Origin: Corallococcus sp.
GTDB lineage: Bacteria; Bacillota; Clostridia; Christensenellales; CAG-314
Length of the DNA stretch: 64,000 bases
NCBI GenBank assembly: GCA_023665205.1
Contig: JAMPEJ010000001.1
Coordinates: 353,540-417,539 of the forward strand
Reading direction: 5' to 3'
In this document: positions 52,677 through 61,717 of the stretch, one piece after another
How the letters are laid out: each line of letters starts with the position of its first letter
How positions within the stretch are numbered: the stretch's first letter is position 1
Position numbers and translations under genes: made by a program
The notes under the pieces: generated by a model
Seen by the model: the letters and a program-made list of their open reading frames with translations, nothing else
Database searches by the model: none
Told to the model about the DNA's origin: nothing

Positions 52677-54317
52677 CTAGTCTGCAATATTCCAATACTG
52701 TTTGGTTTTTGTCCACAAGTCGGAGTAATCGTAAATCCCTGCATAGCCGTCCGTAGGAGTGTAGCCGTCGCGGTGGATATTGTTTCCCAAAGGAGAATAA
52801 TATTTTGCCGAAGTGTAATAAATTCCCCAATAAAATTTGTCTTTTTTACCGTCTACCGTGGTTATTTCGCCCTTGAAAGGCAATTGTTTAATAGACTGCG
52901 CAATGCCCTTTCCGTAGGTGGTTGCGCCAATTTGAAAACCGGTTTTGTAGTCGAGCAGCGCACCCGTCAACAATTCGCTGGCGCTGGCGCTGCCGCCGTC
53001 CGTCCACACCACGATGTCGCAAAGAGCGTTTGCAGACGTTGGCGCGGCGAAATATTTAGTGTAAGACGACGCCAGATAGGAGGTTTCGCTAAAACTGCCG
53101 TTTTTGTGCACAAGCGTCGTAAGCAGCAGCGTTTGATTGCCGTTTTTATCTTTTCTACCGTACACGGTTTCTTTTTGTTCGGACGTAAGTTTTGCGTCCG
53201 TCACCAGCATAGACGCAATTTGCGTTGCCGCATCCACACGACCGCCCGGATTTCCTTTAAGATCCAAAACCAACCGTTTCAGCCCCAGTTTATTGAACAG
53301 CGTCATGACTTTTTGGAACTCGTGCGCCGCAGTCACCTCGGTTTCTTCGTCCGCAACGTAGTACATAAAGGAAGAAATCCGTATATATCCGGTATCGGCC
53401 GGTAGTTGATCAAGACGACGGTAATCCTTGGTGCTGACTTTGGCGTTGTTTTGCGGCGTTATAGAAATATTGCGGTAAGCGTCGTCAAAATAAAACTCGA
53501 TAAAATCGAAATCGTACGCAGGATTGATACCGCCGATACCCGCGCCGCCGCGCACTACTTCGTCGGTGATTTCTATTTCGCCGTTGCGCAAAACGTGAAA
53601 CTTTGCGGAACGTATGCTGCTTTTGAAAAGCTCGGCAAATTCCTCTGCATCGCACGTAGACAAATCAAACTCAGTGTCGCTTCCGCCGGCAAACAAAGAA
53701 TACTTCACGTCGGAAAGTTTTACAATTATGTCTCCCTCCGAAAGCACGCCGTAACAACTTGTATCGGCATACACCTGCGTAACGTACAATCCCAAACCAT
53801 TGACAAACTGATAGGAAATACCGAAAAGCGACGTGGAAATACCTTCGTCGCTTTCCACCTGATACGTGTAATCGTAAAACTCCTGCGGCGTCATAAGACG
53901 GCAATATTGATCCCCTGCGCTTTGCAAAATTGCCGTGCCGCCGTCGGCGATCGCCTGTTGCCAATCTTCGTCCGAAATATCAAAGTAGTACTCGTTGCGC
54001 AAATATTGCAGTACTTCGGAAAGTATCGCCTCTTCTTGACTTTGACCTCCGCCGAATACCGCGCACAGCACCCAGCCGAATACGATTGCCAAAACCAACC
54101 CCACGCACACCAACGATATCCAAAGCGCCTTTTTGCCGCCGCCTTGGTTTGCCGGCGGTTGAGGAGAACTTTTCACTCCCCCTCCGTAGGAATACCAGTC
54201 TTCCGTTTGGCGCTGACGGTTTTCGTCGTCAAACGGAGACGAATCGGAAGGTTCCGAATCTTGCTGCGTTTCGCTTACTTTGTCGTATTCTTCGTCGAAA
54301 AAATCTTTGTTATCCAT
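52677..54317 (-). CDS. ctpA: C-terminal processing peptidase, S41 family (CtpA)
   Basis: About 546 residues. An acidic cytoplasmic N-terminus, a membrane helix near 64-88, a PDZ domain (about 180-290: GLYVTQVYADTSCYGVLSEGDIIVK), and the tail protease. VWTDGGSASASELL near residue 444 holds the catalytic serine and ATTYGKGIAQS near 467 the lysine. It trims or degrades extracytoplasmic proteins; in Bacillus relatives CtpB acts upstream of SpoIVFB in pro-sigma-K processing, which fits a role here with spoIVFB. AGGAGA precedes the ATG; the longer frame to 54362 is unsupported. Confidence 0.9.
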   Translation of the reverse strand: MDNKDFFDEEYDKVSETQQDSEPSDSSPFDDENRQRQTEDWYSYGGGVKSSPQPPANQGGGKKALWISLVCVGLVLAIVFGWVLCAVFGGGQSQEEAILSEVLQYLRNEYYFDISDEDWQQAIADGGTAILQSAGDQYCRLMTPQEFYDYTYQVESDEGISTSLFGISYQFVNGLGLYVTQVYADTSCYGVLSEGDIIVKLSDVKYSLFAGGSDTEFDLSTCDAEEFAELFKSSIRSAKFHVLRNGEIEITDEVVRGGAGIGGINPAYDFDFIEFYFDDAYRNISITPQNNAKVSTKDYRRLDQLPADTGYIRISSFMYYVADEETEVTAAHEFQKVMTLFNKLGLKRLVLDLKGNPGGRVDAATQIASMLVTDAKLTSEQKETVYGRKDKNGNQTLLLTTLVHKNGSFSETSYLASSYTKYFAAPTSANALCDIVVWTDGGSASASELLTGALLDYKTGFQIGATTYGKGIAQSIKQLPFKGEITTVDGKKDKFYWGIYYTSAKYYSPLGNNIHRDGYTPTDGYAGIYDYSDLWTKTKQYWNIAD

Positions 54318-54450
54318 TGTTTCTCCTATATCAAAACGTACAAACCAAAATGAAATTCCCAAACGGGACGGTTACTCTGCCGATACCGCCCCATCGGTTG
54401 CAAATACCGAATTGGGCGATAAACGTTTTACGACCGACAAAATCGTATTG

Positions 54451-55143
54451 TTAGATTTTAGACGCCAACCAACCCAAATTCGTCACTTTTTGCCGCGCAC
54501 CGTCCGCATCGCCCTCGTAGACGCATGCGCCGCCGTCCATTACTACCGTACGTCCCACGGCAATTTCCGGACGAACGCTCAGTACCGCGACCGTGCCTTC
54601 AAACTTGGGCAACACGTTTATTAGCGATAATTCGGGGTAGTTGCGTTCTAAATTATTATCGTCAAAAAAACCGTCTAACAAAACAAGATCGCGCTTGACA
54701 GTAAGCCCTCGTGCAAGCGAAAGTTTGAGTTTTTGCTCGAAAGAAAGCGATTTCACCTTTTTACCGAGAAAATCCGCCAATCCGAATTCCTCTGCCAAAT
54801 GCAAAACGGTTTTTGCGTTTTCTTTAAGTGACTTTCGTACCCGCAACGGATATTGCAAATTGTACAAAACGGTTTTGTTCTCAAAAAAGGCCGGCTCTAA
54901 CGAAAGATATAAGGCATTTATGCTTTGTTTGGACAAATTGCGCGTTTCGCGTCCGTCCAAAAGCACTCGGCCTTGCGTAGGGACGAGATTGCCCAAAATA
55001 AGTTTGCAAATAGTACCTTTGCCGCTTTGGACGTCGCACAAAATTGTATTTACGTCGTCGCTCAAAGTAAAACTTGCGCCGCAAAGAACGTCGTAATCGT
55101 CGTAATGATAGCGCAGCGTAACGTTATCGAACTCGATCCTCAT
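54451..55143 (-). CDS. Degenerate ABC transporter-type ATPase, probably inactive
   Basis: A 230-residue ABC-fold protein with key motifs altered. Walker A reads CDVQSGKGTICK (residues 36-47), where normal proteins have GxxGSGKST; the Lys is kept but the flanking glycines are lost. The signature reads LSFEQKLKLSLAR instead of LSGGQ. Walker B reads LVLLDGFFDD, so the catalytic Glu is Gly, and the switch His after VAVLS is missing. Such changes suggest ATP binding at most. No membrane partner is adjacent. Its ATG overlaps the stop of the yfbR-like gene as ATGA, so it is translationally coupled to it. Role unknown. Confidence 0.75.
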   Translation of the reverse strand: MRIEFDNVTLRYHYDDYDVLCGASFTLSDDVNTILCDVQSGKGTICKLILGNLVPTQGRVLLDGRETRNLSKQSINALYLSLEPAFFENKTVLYNLQYPLRVRKSLKENAKTVLHLAEEFGLADFLGKKVKSLSFEQKLKLSLARGLTVKRDLVLLDGFFDDNNLERNYPELSLINVLPKFEGTVAVLSVRPEIAVGRTVVMDGGACVYEGDADGARQKVTNLGWLASKI

Positions 55144-55715
55144 ATATCCAACTCGTCCAGCGTAAGAGAAAATGCGGGCACGAAGTTTGCCATAAAGTAA
55201 TCTACTTCCTTGGATTTGTATTCGTTTATTTCCTTAAAAATAGTTTCCTTTGCCTTTGTAAATTCCGCATTGCCCTGCTTTACTTCGTCCACGCACTTGA
55301 TGTAAGCGCAAATTTTGTCGGCATACTTGACAAATTTGTGTTCTTCGCTTTGCTCGTCCAACACGATTTTTTCATATTCCGCTGAAAGTTGGCTTGGAAG
55401 AAGTCCGAGCAAACGCTTATTGGACAATCTTTCCAAACTTTTGTACGCGTCGCGGATCTCAGGATTGAAATACTTGATAGGCGTAGGAAGGTCGCCGGTC
55501 ATAACCTCGCTGGTTTCGTGAAACAACGCTTTTACGGCTATTGAATTCGCGTCCAAATTGCCGCCGAAATACACGTTGGAAATGGTTGCCAGAGCGTGCG
55601 CGATAACCGCAACTTGCTGGCTGTGTTCCATTATGTTTTCGTTGGTTGTGCAATGCATCAAACTCCACCGTTTGATATATTTCATTCTGTTGAGATAAGC
55701 GAAAAATTTGTACAT
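55140..55715 (-). CDS. yfbR: 5'-deoxynucleotidase, YfbR-like HD hydrolase
   Basis: A 191-residue HD-domain phosphohydrolase that removes the 5'-phosphate of deoxyribonucleotides. NIMEHSQQVAVIAHALA and ALFHETSEVMTGDLPTPIKY contain the metal-binding His and His-Glu residues, and EEHKFVKYADKICAYIKC holds the distal Asp. The order and length match YfbR. It makes deoxynucleosides for nucleotide salvage. It is translationally coupled to the degenerate ATPase downstream and divergent from pfk. Confidence 0.9.
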   Translation of the reverse strand: MYKFFAYLNRMKYIKRWSLMHCTTNENIMEHSQQVAVIAHALATISNVYFGGNLDANSIAVKALFHETSEVMTGDLPTPIKYFNPEIRDAYKSLERLSNKRLLGLLPSQLSAEYEKIVLDEQSEEHKFVKYADKICAYIKCVDEVKQGNAEFTKAKETIFKEINEYKSKEVDYFMANFVPAFSLTLDELDI

Positions 55716-55851
55716 ACAGACCGTTCCTCCGATTATTACATTTTACCACAAATTTCGCAAAATGCAAACAGAGTAAACGCCTGCTTTTCAACTAATATTC
55801 TACTGTGCCGCGGCAAGAAAAATTACGCCGAAGCCAAGAACGTTTTTTTGG

Positions 55852-55880
55852 TTGATTTTGCCAAGAAAGTTGTGTATAAT
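55852..55880 (+). promoter_or_regulatory. Promoter of pfp
   Basis: TTGATT (55852-55857), 17-base spacer, TATAAT (55875-55880), 26 bases before the start codon at 55907. Confidence 0.8.
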
Positions 55881-55906
55881 CTACTTACGATAAAACGAGG
55901 TGAAAA

Positions 55907-57121
55907 ATGCAAAAAGGCAATTTACTGTTTGCCCAATCGGGCGGACCTACGGCAGTTATCAACGCAAGCGCGGCAGGAGTGGTCGCCGCGGCTCAAAAAA
56001 GCAAAGCGTACGGCAAAATTCTGTGCGCGCATTTCGGCATGGACGGCATAATGAACGAGGACTTTTTCGACGCTACGCGTATGACCAAAAAGCAATTGAA
56101 ATTGCTTTCGGAAACTCCTGCTTCGGCATTCGGCTCATGCAGATTCAAACTGCCGAAAAAGGATGAGGATCCCGCAGTCTACGAAAAAATACTCGGTATA
56201 TTTCAAAAGTACAACGTTTCCACCTTCGTTTATAACGGCGGCAACGACAGCATGGATACCTGCCACAAGGTGGCGGATTACTTCAAAGAAATCGGCTTTG
56301 ACTGCAAAGTAGTAGGCGTGCCTAAAACCGTGGACAACGACCTTGCGGGAACGCACCACTGTCCCGGGTTCGGCTCTGCGGCAAAATTTGTAGCAACAAA
56401 TATGGAAGAAATCGCTTTGGACACCGCCGTCTACGAAAAGGGAAGAATTACAATTTGCGAAATCATGGGCAGAGATGCCGGCTGGCTTACGGCAAGCAGC
56501 ACAGTCGCAACTCACCGCGGCAACGGACCGGATCTTATCTACCTGCCCGAGACGCCTTTCGATACCAAAAAGTTTTTTGACCAAGCGTTAGAAGTCTACA
56601 ACAAAAAGAAGCGTTGTTTGGTGGCTTTGTCCGAAGGCATACGCGACAAAAAAGGCGAGTACATAGGCGCGGTCGGCACCAAGGACAGTTTTAACCATAC
56701 GCAGTTGGGCGGAGTCGCCGCCTACCTTGCCGATTGCCTTACGCAAAAGTTCGGCATAAAAACGAGGGCAATAGAATTCAGTCTGCCCACGCGCGCGGCA
56801 GGACATATTGCATCGCTTGCCGACCAAAAAGACGCAATACAGTGCGGAAAATACGCCGTAGAATTGGCCGTATCGGGCAAAACCGGCGTGATGGTGACGA
56901 CAACACGCAAAGACGGAAAAACCCTGTGTAACAGCTTTGACCTTGCCAAAATAGCCAACGAAGTGCAGTGCGTTCCGGAAAAATATATCGTAAACGACGG
57001 CAGCAACGTAAGCGACGAATTTTTGGATTACGTATTGCCTCTTATCGAAGGAGAAGTACACCACGACTATCGATGCGGAATTCCGGTCTACTTTGACAGC
57101 TCGGTTTTGCCCAAAGCGTAA
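55907..57121 (+). CDS. pfp: Pyrophosphate-dependent 6-phosphofructokinase
   Basis: A 404-residue enzyme that phosphorylates fructose-6-phosphate with PPi instead of ATP. FAQSGGPTAVINAS opens the protein, FVYNGGNDSMDTCHK has the Asp of the PPi-type GGND box (ATP enzymes have GGDGS), and VGVPKTVDNDLAGTHH carries the PKTxDND Lys and Asp. MGRDAGWLTA and the sugar-phosphate Arg/His motifs follow. The reversible step supports glycolysis and gluconeogenesis. It is a single gene with a strong terminator. Confidence 0.93.
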   Translation: MQKGNLLFAQSGGPTAVINASAAGVVAAAQKSKAYGKILCAHFGMDGIMNEDFFDATRMTKKQLKLLSETPASAFGSCRFKLPKKDEDPAVYEKILGIFQKYNVSTFVYNGGNDSMDTCHKVADYFKEIGFDCKVVGVPKTVDNDLAGTHHCPGFGSAAKFVATNMEEIALDTAVYEKGRITICEIMGRDAGWLTASSTVATHRGNGPDLIYLPETPFDTKKFFDQALEVYNKKKRCLVALSEGIRDKKGEYIGAVGTKDSFNHTQLGGVAAYLADCLTQKFGIKTRAIEFSLPTRAAGHIASLADQKDAIQCGKYAVELAVSGKTGVMVTTTRKDGKTLCNSFDLAKIANEVQCVPEKYIVNDGSNVSDEFLDYVLPLIEGEVHHDYRCGIPVYFDSSVLPKA

Positions 57122-57204
57122 TTCCGTTCGGCAACGGAAAAAATACGTATACTATTTAACGCTTTTACTGCAAACAATATTGTGCAGAACGCAAACAAAT
57201 ACTA

Positions 57205-57255
57205 TAAAAACGCTTCGGCAAGGGATTTACCCAATTCGCCGAAGCGTTTTTATAT
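57205..57255 (+). terminator. Terminator of pfp
   Basis: AACGCTTCGGC (57209-57219) pairs with GCCGAAGCGTT (57238-57248), followed by TTTTTATATTTT. On the other strand it faces the end of glgA about 110 bases away and may serve both. Confidence 0.8.
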
Positions 57256-57367
57256 TTTCCGTCTGAAGCATTACTAGCGTCGTCAGAAAATCGTATGCGG
57301 CATTTTCTACCGCCGACGTACGGATAACGGTCGCAAACCGATACGTTTTATTATATCAGCATAACCG

Positions 57368-58807
57368 CTACTTTCCAGTAAGCGATTTGTACAACTGCGA
57401 ATATTTACGACTGCTTTCCGTCCAAGAAAAATCCTGCCGCATTCCGCGCATGCGTATTTTTGCAAACACGTCGCTCTGCTCGTAGTAGAAGTTGAGAGCG
57501 CGGTTGACGGTAAAAGCAAAGTCGTGCGCATTGCAATGGGTAAAACTGAACCCGTTCCCCTCGCCCGTTTGTTCGTTGTAACTTGTAACGGTATCCTTAA
57601 GTCCGCCCGTTTCGCGCACGACAGGCACCGCGCCGTATCGGAGCGCGATCAGTTGCGTAAGTCCGCAAGGCTCGAACACGCTGGGAACAAGCACAAAATC
57701 GCTAGCAGCATAAATTTGATGCGCCAAAGAGTTGTCGAAAAAGACGTTTGCCGATACTTTGTCCTTGTGACGGAATGCGCAGTCTTTGAACATATTTTCG
57801 TAACGCTTTTCCCCCGTGCCGAGCACAACCAACTGCACGTCGCGCGACAAAATTTCTTCCAAAACGTCTACGACAAGTTCCAGTCCTTTTTGATCGACGA
57901 AGCGGGATACAAGCCCAAGCATCGCAGTATTTTTGCGCACGGGCAAACCGAGCCGTTTTTGCAATTCCGCTTTGTTTTTCGCTTTACCTTCGTCAACGTT
58001 ATCCACCGTGTAGTTTGCAAAAATCAGTTTATCTTTCACAGGGTCGTTTACGTCGTAATCTATACCGTTGAGTATGCCGCATATTTTTCCGCGATGCGCG
58101 TTGACGACGCCGCTTAGACCTTCTCCGTAAGCGTCGGTACAAATTTCCGCAGCATACGTCGGTGAAACGGTTGTAACCGCGTCGGAAAACACTATTGCCC
58201 CTTTCATCAAGTTGACTCCGCCGTTGTGCAGCAGACGATCGGGCGCAAAGTAAAAGTCGTTGAGACCGGTCAAATCCTTACATTCCTCCACGTTCATCCA
58301 ACCCTGATAACGCAGATTGTGTATCGTGTAAACCGTCTTGCTGTTTTTAAGCTGAAGACAGTTTTGATAAAACGCGTGACGCAACACGGGTATAAGCCCC
58401 GTAGACCAATCGTTGCAGTGCAAGACGTGAGCTTCTACCCCTAGCCAAGAAACCAAGTCCAAGCACGCCTTACAAAAATACGAAAAGCGTTCGTTATCGG
58501 CAAAGCAATACATCGGACCTTGAAAATAGTACTCGTTATCCAAAAAAAGATAATGCACGTTGTCTTTCACCAAAGACAGCACTCCGACGTATTGATGACG
58601 CCAATTTACGTCTGTGTAGAAATAGCCCAAAAATTCGGTTTGACACTTGTATTGCGATTTTATAACGTCGCAGTAGTACGGCATAACGACGTACACCGTG
58701 TTATTTTTATCCTTAGCCACCGCTTTTGGCAACGCGCCCAATACGTCGCCCAAACCGCCGCTTTTAGCAAAAGGCTCCACTTCCGCAGAGAAATAAAAAA
58801 TATTCAT
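57368..58807 (-). CDS. glgA: Glycogen synthase
   Basis: A 479-residue GT5 glycosyltransferase that extends glycogen from ADP-glucose. The N-terminal KSGGLGDVLGALP holds the ADP-glucose-binding Lys, HCNDWSTGLIPV is conserved, and VPSVFEPCGLTQLIALRYG near residue 375 carries the E-x7-E catalytic-acid pair. Length is normal. It is the last gene of obg-yhbY-glgC-glgD-glgA; the 230 bases between glgD and it contain the 52-base repeat. AGCAAT-type upstream sequence has a modest ribosome binding site. Confidence 0.95.
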   Translation of the reverse strand: MNIFYFSAEVEPFAKSGGLGDVLGALPKAVAKDKNNTVYVVMPYYCDVIKSQYKCQTEFLGYFYTDVNWRHQYVGVLSLVKDNVHYLFLDNEYYFQGPMYCFADNERFSYFCKACLDLVSWLGVEAHVLHCNDWSTGLIPVLRHAFYQNCLQLKNSKTVYTIHNLRYQGWMNVEECKDLTGLNDFYFAPDRLLHNGGVNLMKGAIVFSDAVTTVSPTYAAEICTDAYGEGLSGVVNAHRGKICGILNGIDYDVNDPVKDKLIFANYTVDNVDEGKAKNKAELQKRLGLPVRKNTAMLGLVSRFVDQKGLELVVDVLEEILSRDVQLVVLGTGEKRYENMFKDCAFRHKDKVSANVFFDNSLAHQIYAASDFVLVPSVFEPCGLTQLIALRYGAVPVVRETGGLKDTVTSYNEQTGEGNGFSFTHCNAHDFAFTVNRALNFYYEQSDVFAKIRMRGMRQDFSWTESSRKYSQLYKSLTGK

Positions 58808-58945
58808 AATTGCTCCGTAAATATATTCTATGCAAACTTACGTTAATACATCCGACTTGGAATTTTGCCCCGTAATCGGCTTAAAAGTTGCGCGCGCACT
58901 TGAACGACTTTTCTGCAACTTATATCCCAAAAAATCAAATTCTGC

Positions 58946-59060
58946 GGCGCTTGCCGCAAACTAATGCGGGGCTTCACGCCTTTCGACTATATCGTTCGGC
59001 GCTTGCCGCAAACTAGTGCGGGTCTTCGCGCCTTTCGACTATATCGTTCGGCGCTTGCCC
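58946..59060 (-). repeat. 52-bp tandem repeat covering and duplicating the glgD 3' end
   Basis: Unit 1 is 58946-58997, unit 2 58998-59049 and a partial third copy continues to about 59060. On the minus strand each carries GGCAAGCGCCG plus AACGATATAG, the last codons of glgD (GKRRTI and stop). The glgD stop lies within unit 2, so the gene's tail has been copied twice downstream. Each unit also contains a small CCGCA/TGCGG hairpin. Confidence 0.88.
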
Positions 59061-60139
59061 ACAACTATCGGGAAATCGGGTTGACCGACAAGTTCGCGTC
59101 CCGGCAAAATAACGCAGTCTTTGTCTATTATGCAAGAAGCCAACCGCACGTTTTTGGAAACTACGCTGTTTTGCATTATTATACAGTTTTTGACGTCGGC
59201 GCCCTTTTCCACTGTTACGCCGCGGAACAATATACAGTTTTGAACTTTACCGTCGATAACGCAACCGTCGGCTATCATACTGTCGGCAACGTCCGCATGC
59301 ATAAGATATTTTGTGGGAGATCTGTCCTTAATTTTAGTAAGGATACGGTTATCTGCGAAAAACAATCCTTTGCGCACGTCGGTGTTCATAAGGTCCATCG
59401 TTGCAGAATAGTAGCTGTTGGTATCTGTTATCTGTGCAAAGTAGCCGTCAAACAAATATCCCGCCACCTTGTTGCGCGCAAAGTACGTACCCAACAGGTC
59501 TTGAAAAAAGTCGCGCTTACCAAGCATTTGACAACGTTCCAAAACGTTGACCAACAAATCCTTGGTAAAAATATAGTAGCCTACGAGTTTGTTTCCATGT
59601 TTTTTTATTTCCTTGGTATCGGCAAAACCGTTTACGCCGCCGTTTTTGTCGACGGTGACGAATACTCCGCTTTGCTTTTCCTCGCTTTCAGCATATACCA
59701 CGGTAAGTTCCGCGCCGCTTTCCTTATGTTCTTCTACCGCGCGGTTGAAAGTCATATTGCAAACAACGTTGCAATCGGCTACGATCACGTATTTTTGCTG
59801 CGAACGCTTGAGATAATGCAAAATGCCCAAAAGCATTTTCATTCTTTCGTCCGCAGACGAGTTTTCCGAAGCGAACGGCGGCAAAAAAGTAAGTCCGTAC
59901 TTTTTGCGAGCCAATCCCCACGGCTTGCCGCTGCCCAAGTGGTCCAAAAGAGATTGATAGTTGTAATCGGTGGCTACGCCGACGTTTACTATACCGCTGT
60001 TTACAAGGTTGGACAAGGCAAAATCCACCAAACGGTAACGGCCGGCAAAAGGTATAGCCGCCACGCTGCGCAACCGTGTCAATTCGCCCAAGTCACAATC
60101 GTTGCTGCCTGTCAGCACTACCGCCATCGTATCAGTCAT
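59039..60139 (-). CDS. glgD: Glucose-1-phosphate adenylyltransferase-like subunit GlgD
   Basis: A 366-residue homolog of GlgC used as the regulatory partner in Firmicutes. [19 protein letters not shown] matches the family, but the catalytic residues of GlgC are changed: the N-terminal GGxGTRL loop is missing and becomes [16 protein letters not shown]. The C-terminal left-handed beta-helix ([19 protein letters not shown]) is complete. I chose the ATG at 60139, eight bases after GGAGG; it overlaps the glgC stop as ATGACTGA. The last codons are duplicated downstream in the 52-base repeat. Confidence 0.93.
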   Translation of the reverse strand: MTDTMAVVLTGSNDCDLGELTRLRSVAAIPFAGRYRLVDFALSNLVNSGIVNVGVATDYNYQSLLDHLGSGKPWGLARKKYGLTFLPPFASENSSADERMKMLLGILHYLKRSQQKYVIVADCNVVCNMTFNRAVEEHKESGAELTVVYAESEEKQSGVFVTVDKNGGVNGFADTKEIKKHGNKLVGYYIFTKDLLVNVLERCQMLGKRDFFQDLLGTYFARNKVAGYLFDGYFAQITDTNSYYSATMDLMNTDVRKGLFFADNRILTKIKDRSPTKYLMHADVADSMIADGCVIDGKVQNCILFRGVTVEKGADVKNCIIMQNSVVSKNVRLASCIIDKDCVILPGRELVGQPDFPIVVGKRRTI

Positions 60140-61346
60140 TGTCGTCACCTCCGTCTTCTACCATGCTGTTTGGCGAAACTTTACTGTTTTTAGGCAAGAC
60201 TACGCCGGCTCCCACCAACGATACGCCGTCCGAGCAAAATTCCGAGACGTACTTGGTGTCGCCGTCCAAGCCCACAGTGGCGCCGTTTTCCACCGTGGCG
60301 TTTTCGCCGACAATACACTTGACGACTTTGGCGCCTTGACATATTTTTGCGCCGGACAATACTACGCTGTCAATGACTTCCGCGCCCTTTTCCACAGTAA
60401 CGCCGTCAAATATTATGCTGTGGTCAATCGTTCCGTCTACGTAGCAACCTTCGGTTATAAGGCTGTTTCGAATCTTTGCGTGACCTGCAATAAAATGCGG
60501 ACTCATAAGCGCCGAACGGGAAAGTATGGGCCAGCTTTCGTCGGCAAGGTCAAGACTGTCCAAATCCAACAAGTCCATATTTGCCTGCCACAAACTGGAA
60601 ACTGTACCCACGTCCTTCCAATACCCTTCAAAACTGTATCCGTACAAACGCTGACCGTCCGCCAACATTTTGGGAATCACGTTTTTGCCGAAATCGTTGC
60701 TGCTTTTTTCGTCCTTTTCGTCGGCGATAAGTTCGCGCCGTAAGACGTCCCACTTGAAAATGTAAATCCCCATAGAGGCAGTATTGCTTTTGGGGCGAGC
60801 GGGTTTTTCCTCGAAAGAAGTAATGCGCCCTTCCGCGTCCGTTGCCAAAATTCCGAAACGGGACGCTTCCGACGGATCGACTGAGATCATAGCGATTGTA
60901 ACGTCGGCATTGTGCTTGACGTGATAGTTAAGCATCTTGCCGTAGTTCATCTTGTAAATATGGTCGCCGGAAAGTACCAACACGTGCTTTGGGTTAAATT
61001 TGTCGATAAACTCTATATTTTGATAAATCGCGTTGGCTGTGCCTTTGTACCACTCGCCGGCCTTTTCCCGCATATAGGGAGGTAAAATGTACACTCCGCC
61101 GTCCGCCACGTCCAAGTCCCACGCTTGACCGTTGCCTATGTAGGTGTTAAGTTCCAACGGCTTGTACTGCGTAAGTATGCCCACAGTATCTATGCCGGAT
61201 TGGGCACAGTTAGTAAGCGGAAAATCTATTATCCTGTACTTGCCGCCGAACTGAACCGCAGGCTTTGCCAAACGCTTGGTCAAAACGCCCAAACGGCTGC
61301 CCTGACCTCCGGCCAGTATCATTGCGACGCACTCCTTTTGTTTCAT
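60132..61346 (-). CDS. glgC: Glucose-1-phosphate adenylyltransferase
   Basis: A 404-residue enzyme that makes ADP-glucose for glycogen. [20 protein letters not shown] is the nucleotide-binding N-terminus with the catalytic Arg and Lys, [14 protein letters not shown] the metal-Asp site, and [10 protein letters not shown] the sugar-phosphate region. The C-terminal beta-helix ([20 protein letters not shown]) is intact. It is the catalytic member of a GlgC/GlgD pair. It lies 22 bases after yhbY and overlaps glgD by eight bases, so the two subunits are coupled. Confidence 0.96.
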   Translation of the reverse strand: MKQKECVAMILAGGQGSRLGVLTKRLAKPAVQFGGKYRIIDFPLTNCAQSGIDTVGILTQYKPLELNTYIGNGQAWDLDVADGGVYILPPYMREKAGEWYKGTANAIYQNIEFIDKFNPKHVLVLSGDHIYKMNYGKMLNYHVKHNADVTIAMISVDPSEASRFGILATDAEGRITSFEEKPARPKSNTASMGIYIFKWDVLRRELIADEKDEKSSNDFGKNVIPKMLADGQRLYGYSFEGYWKDVGTVSSLWQANMDLLDLDSLDLADESWPILSRSALMSPHFIAGHAKIRNSLITEGCYVDGTIDHSIIFDGVTVEKGAEVIDSVVLSGAKICQGAKVVKCIVGENATVENGATVGLDGDTKYVSEFCSDGVSLVGAGVVLPKNSKVSPNSMVEDGGDDND

Positions 61347-61368
61347 AAAATTTCCTCCCAGTTTTGCC

Positions 61369-61662
61369 TTAGATTTCTATATGTTCGATCCCTTCTTTAT
61401 CGCTGCGTTTGTAAACCACAAACCTGTTGCCAACGCACAACACGGGTTCGCATCCGAGCGTATCGCACACCTTACGACACATGTCCTTGGCGGAAACGGA
61501 ACAACTTTGCAATGCCGCAACTTTGATCAGTTCCCTGTGATAGAGAGCCGTAGAAATTTCGCTCATTACGTTGTCCGTCAGGTCGTCTTTGCCCACTGTT
61601 ACCGCAGGACGCAAAGTATTAGCCAATGCTTTAAGCTTGCTGCGTTGTTTTGTCGTTATCAT
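61369..61662 (-). CDS. yhbY: YhbY-family RNA-binding protein
   Basis: A 97-residue CRM-domain protein that associates with the 50S precursor. [20 protein letters not shown] carries the conserved N-terminal helix, and [17 protein letters not shown] the C-terminal GxxIVLYR-type strand. It is encoded between obg and glgC, as often in Clostridia, and probably helps ribosome assembly with Obg. The ATG at 61662 has AAGGAG upstream; a longer frame to 61734 lacks support. The neighbour glgC is probably in the same transcript. Confidence 0.94.
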   Translation of the reverse strand: MITTKQRSKLKALANTLRPAVTVGKDDLTDNVMSEISTALYHRELIKVAALQSCSVSAKDMCRKVCDTLGCEPVLCVGNRFVVYKRSDKEGIEHIEI

Positions 61663-61717
61663 AACAATCTCCTTTATATGCGCAAAACGTATCCGCTGCG
61701 CGCACGTTTTATCCAGG

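Noticed and set aside
58946..59060. Possible CRISPR array or REP element
   Set aside because: The two units are contiguous and copy the glgD tail, with no unique spacers.
58964..60193. A 409-codon open frame antisense to glgD
   Set aside because: Same reason: composition follows the glgD complement, and glgD is a clear family member with proper start and operon context.
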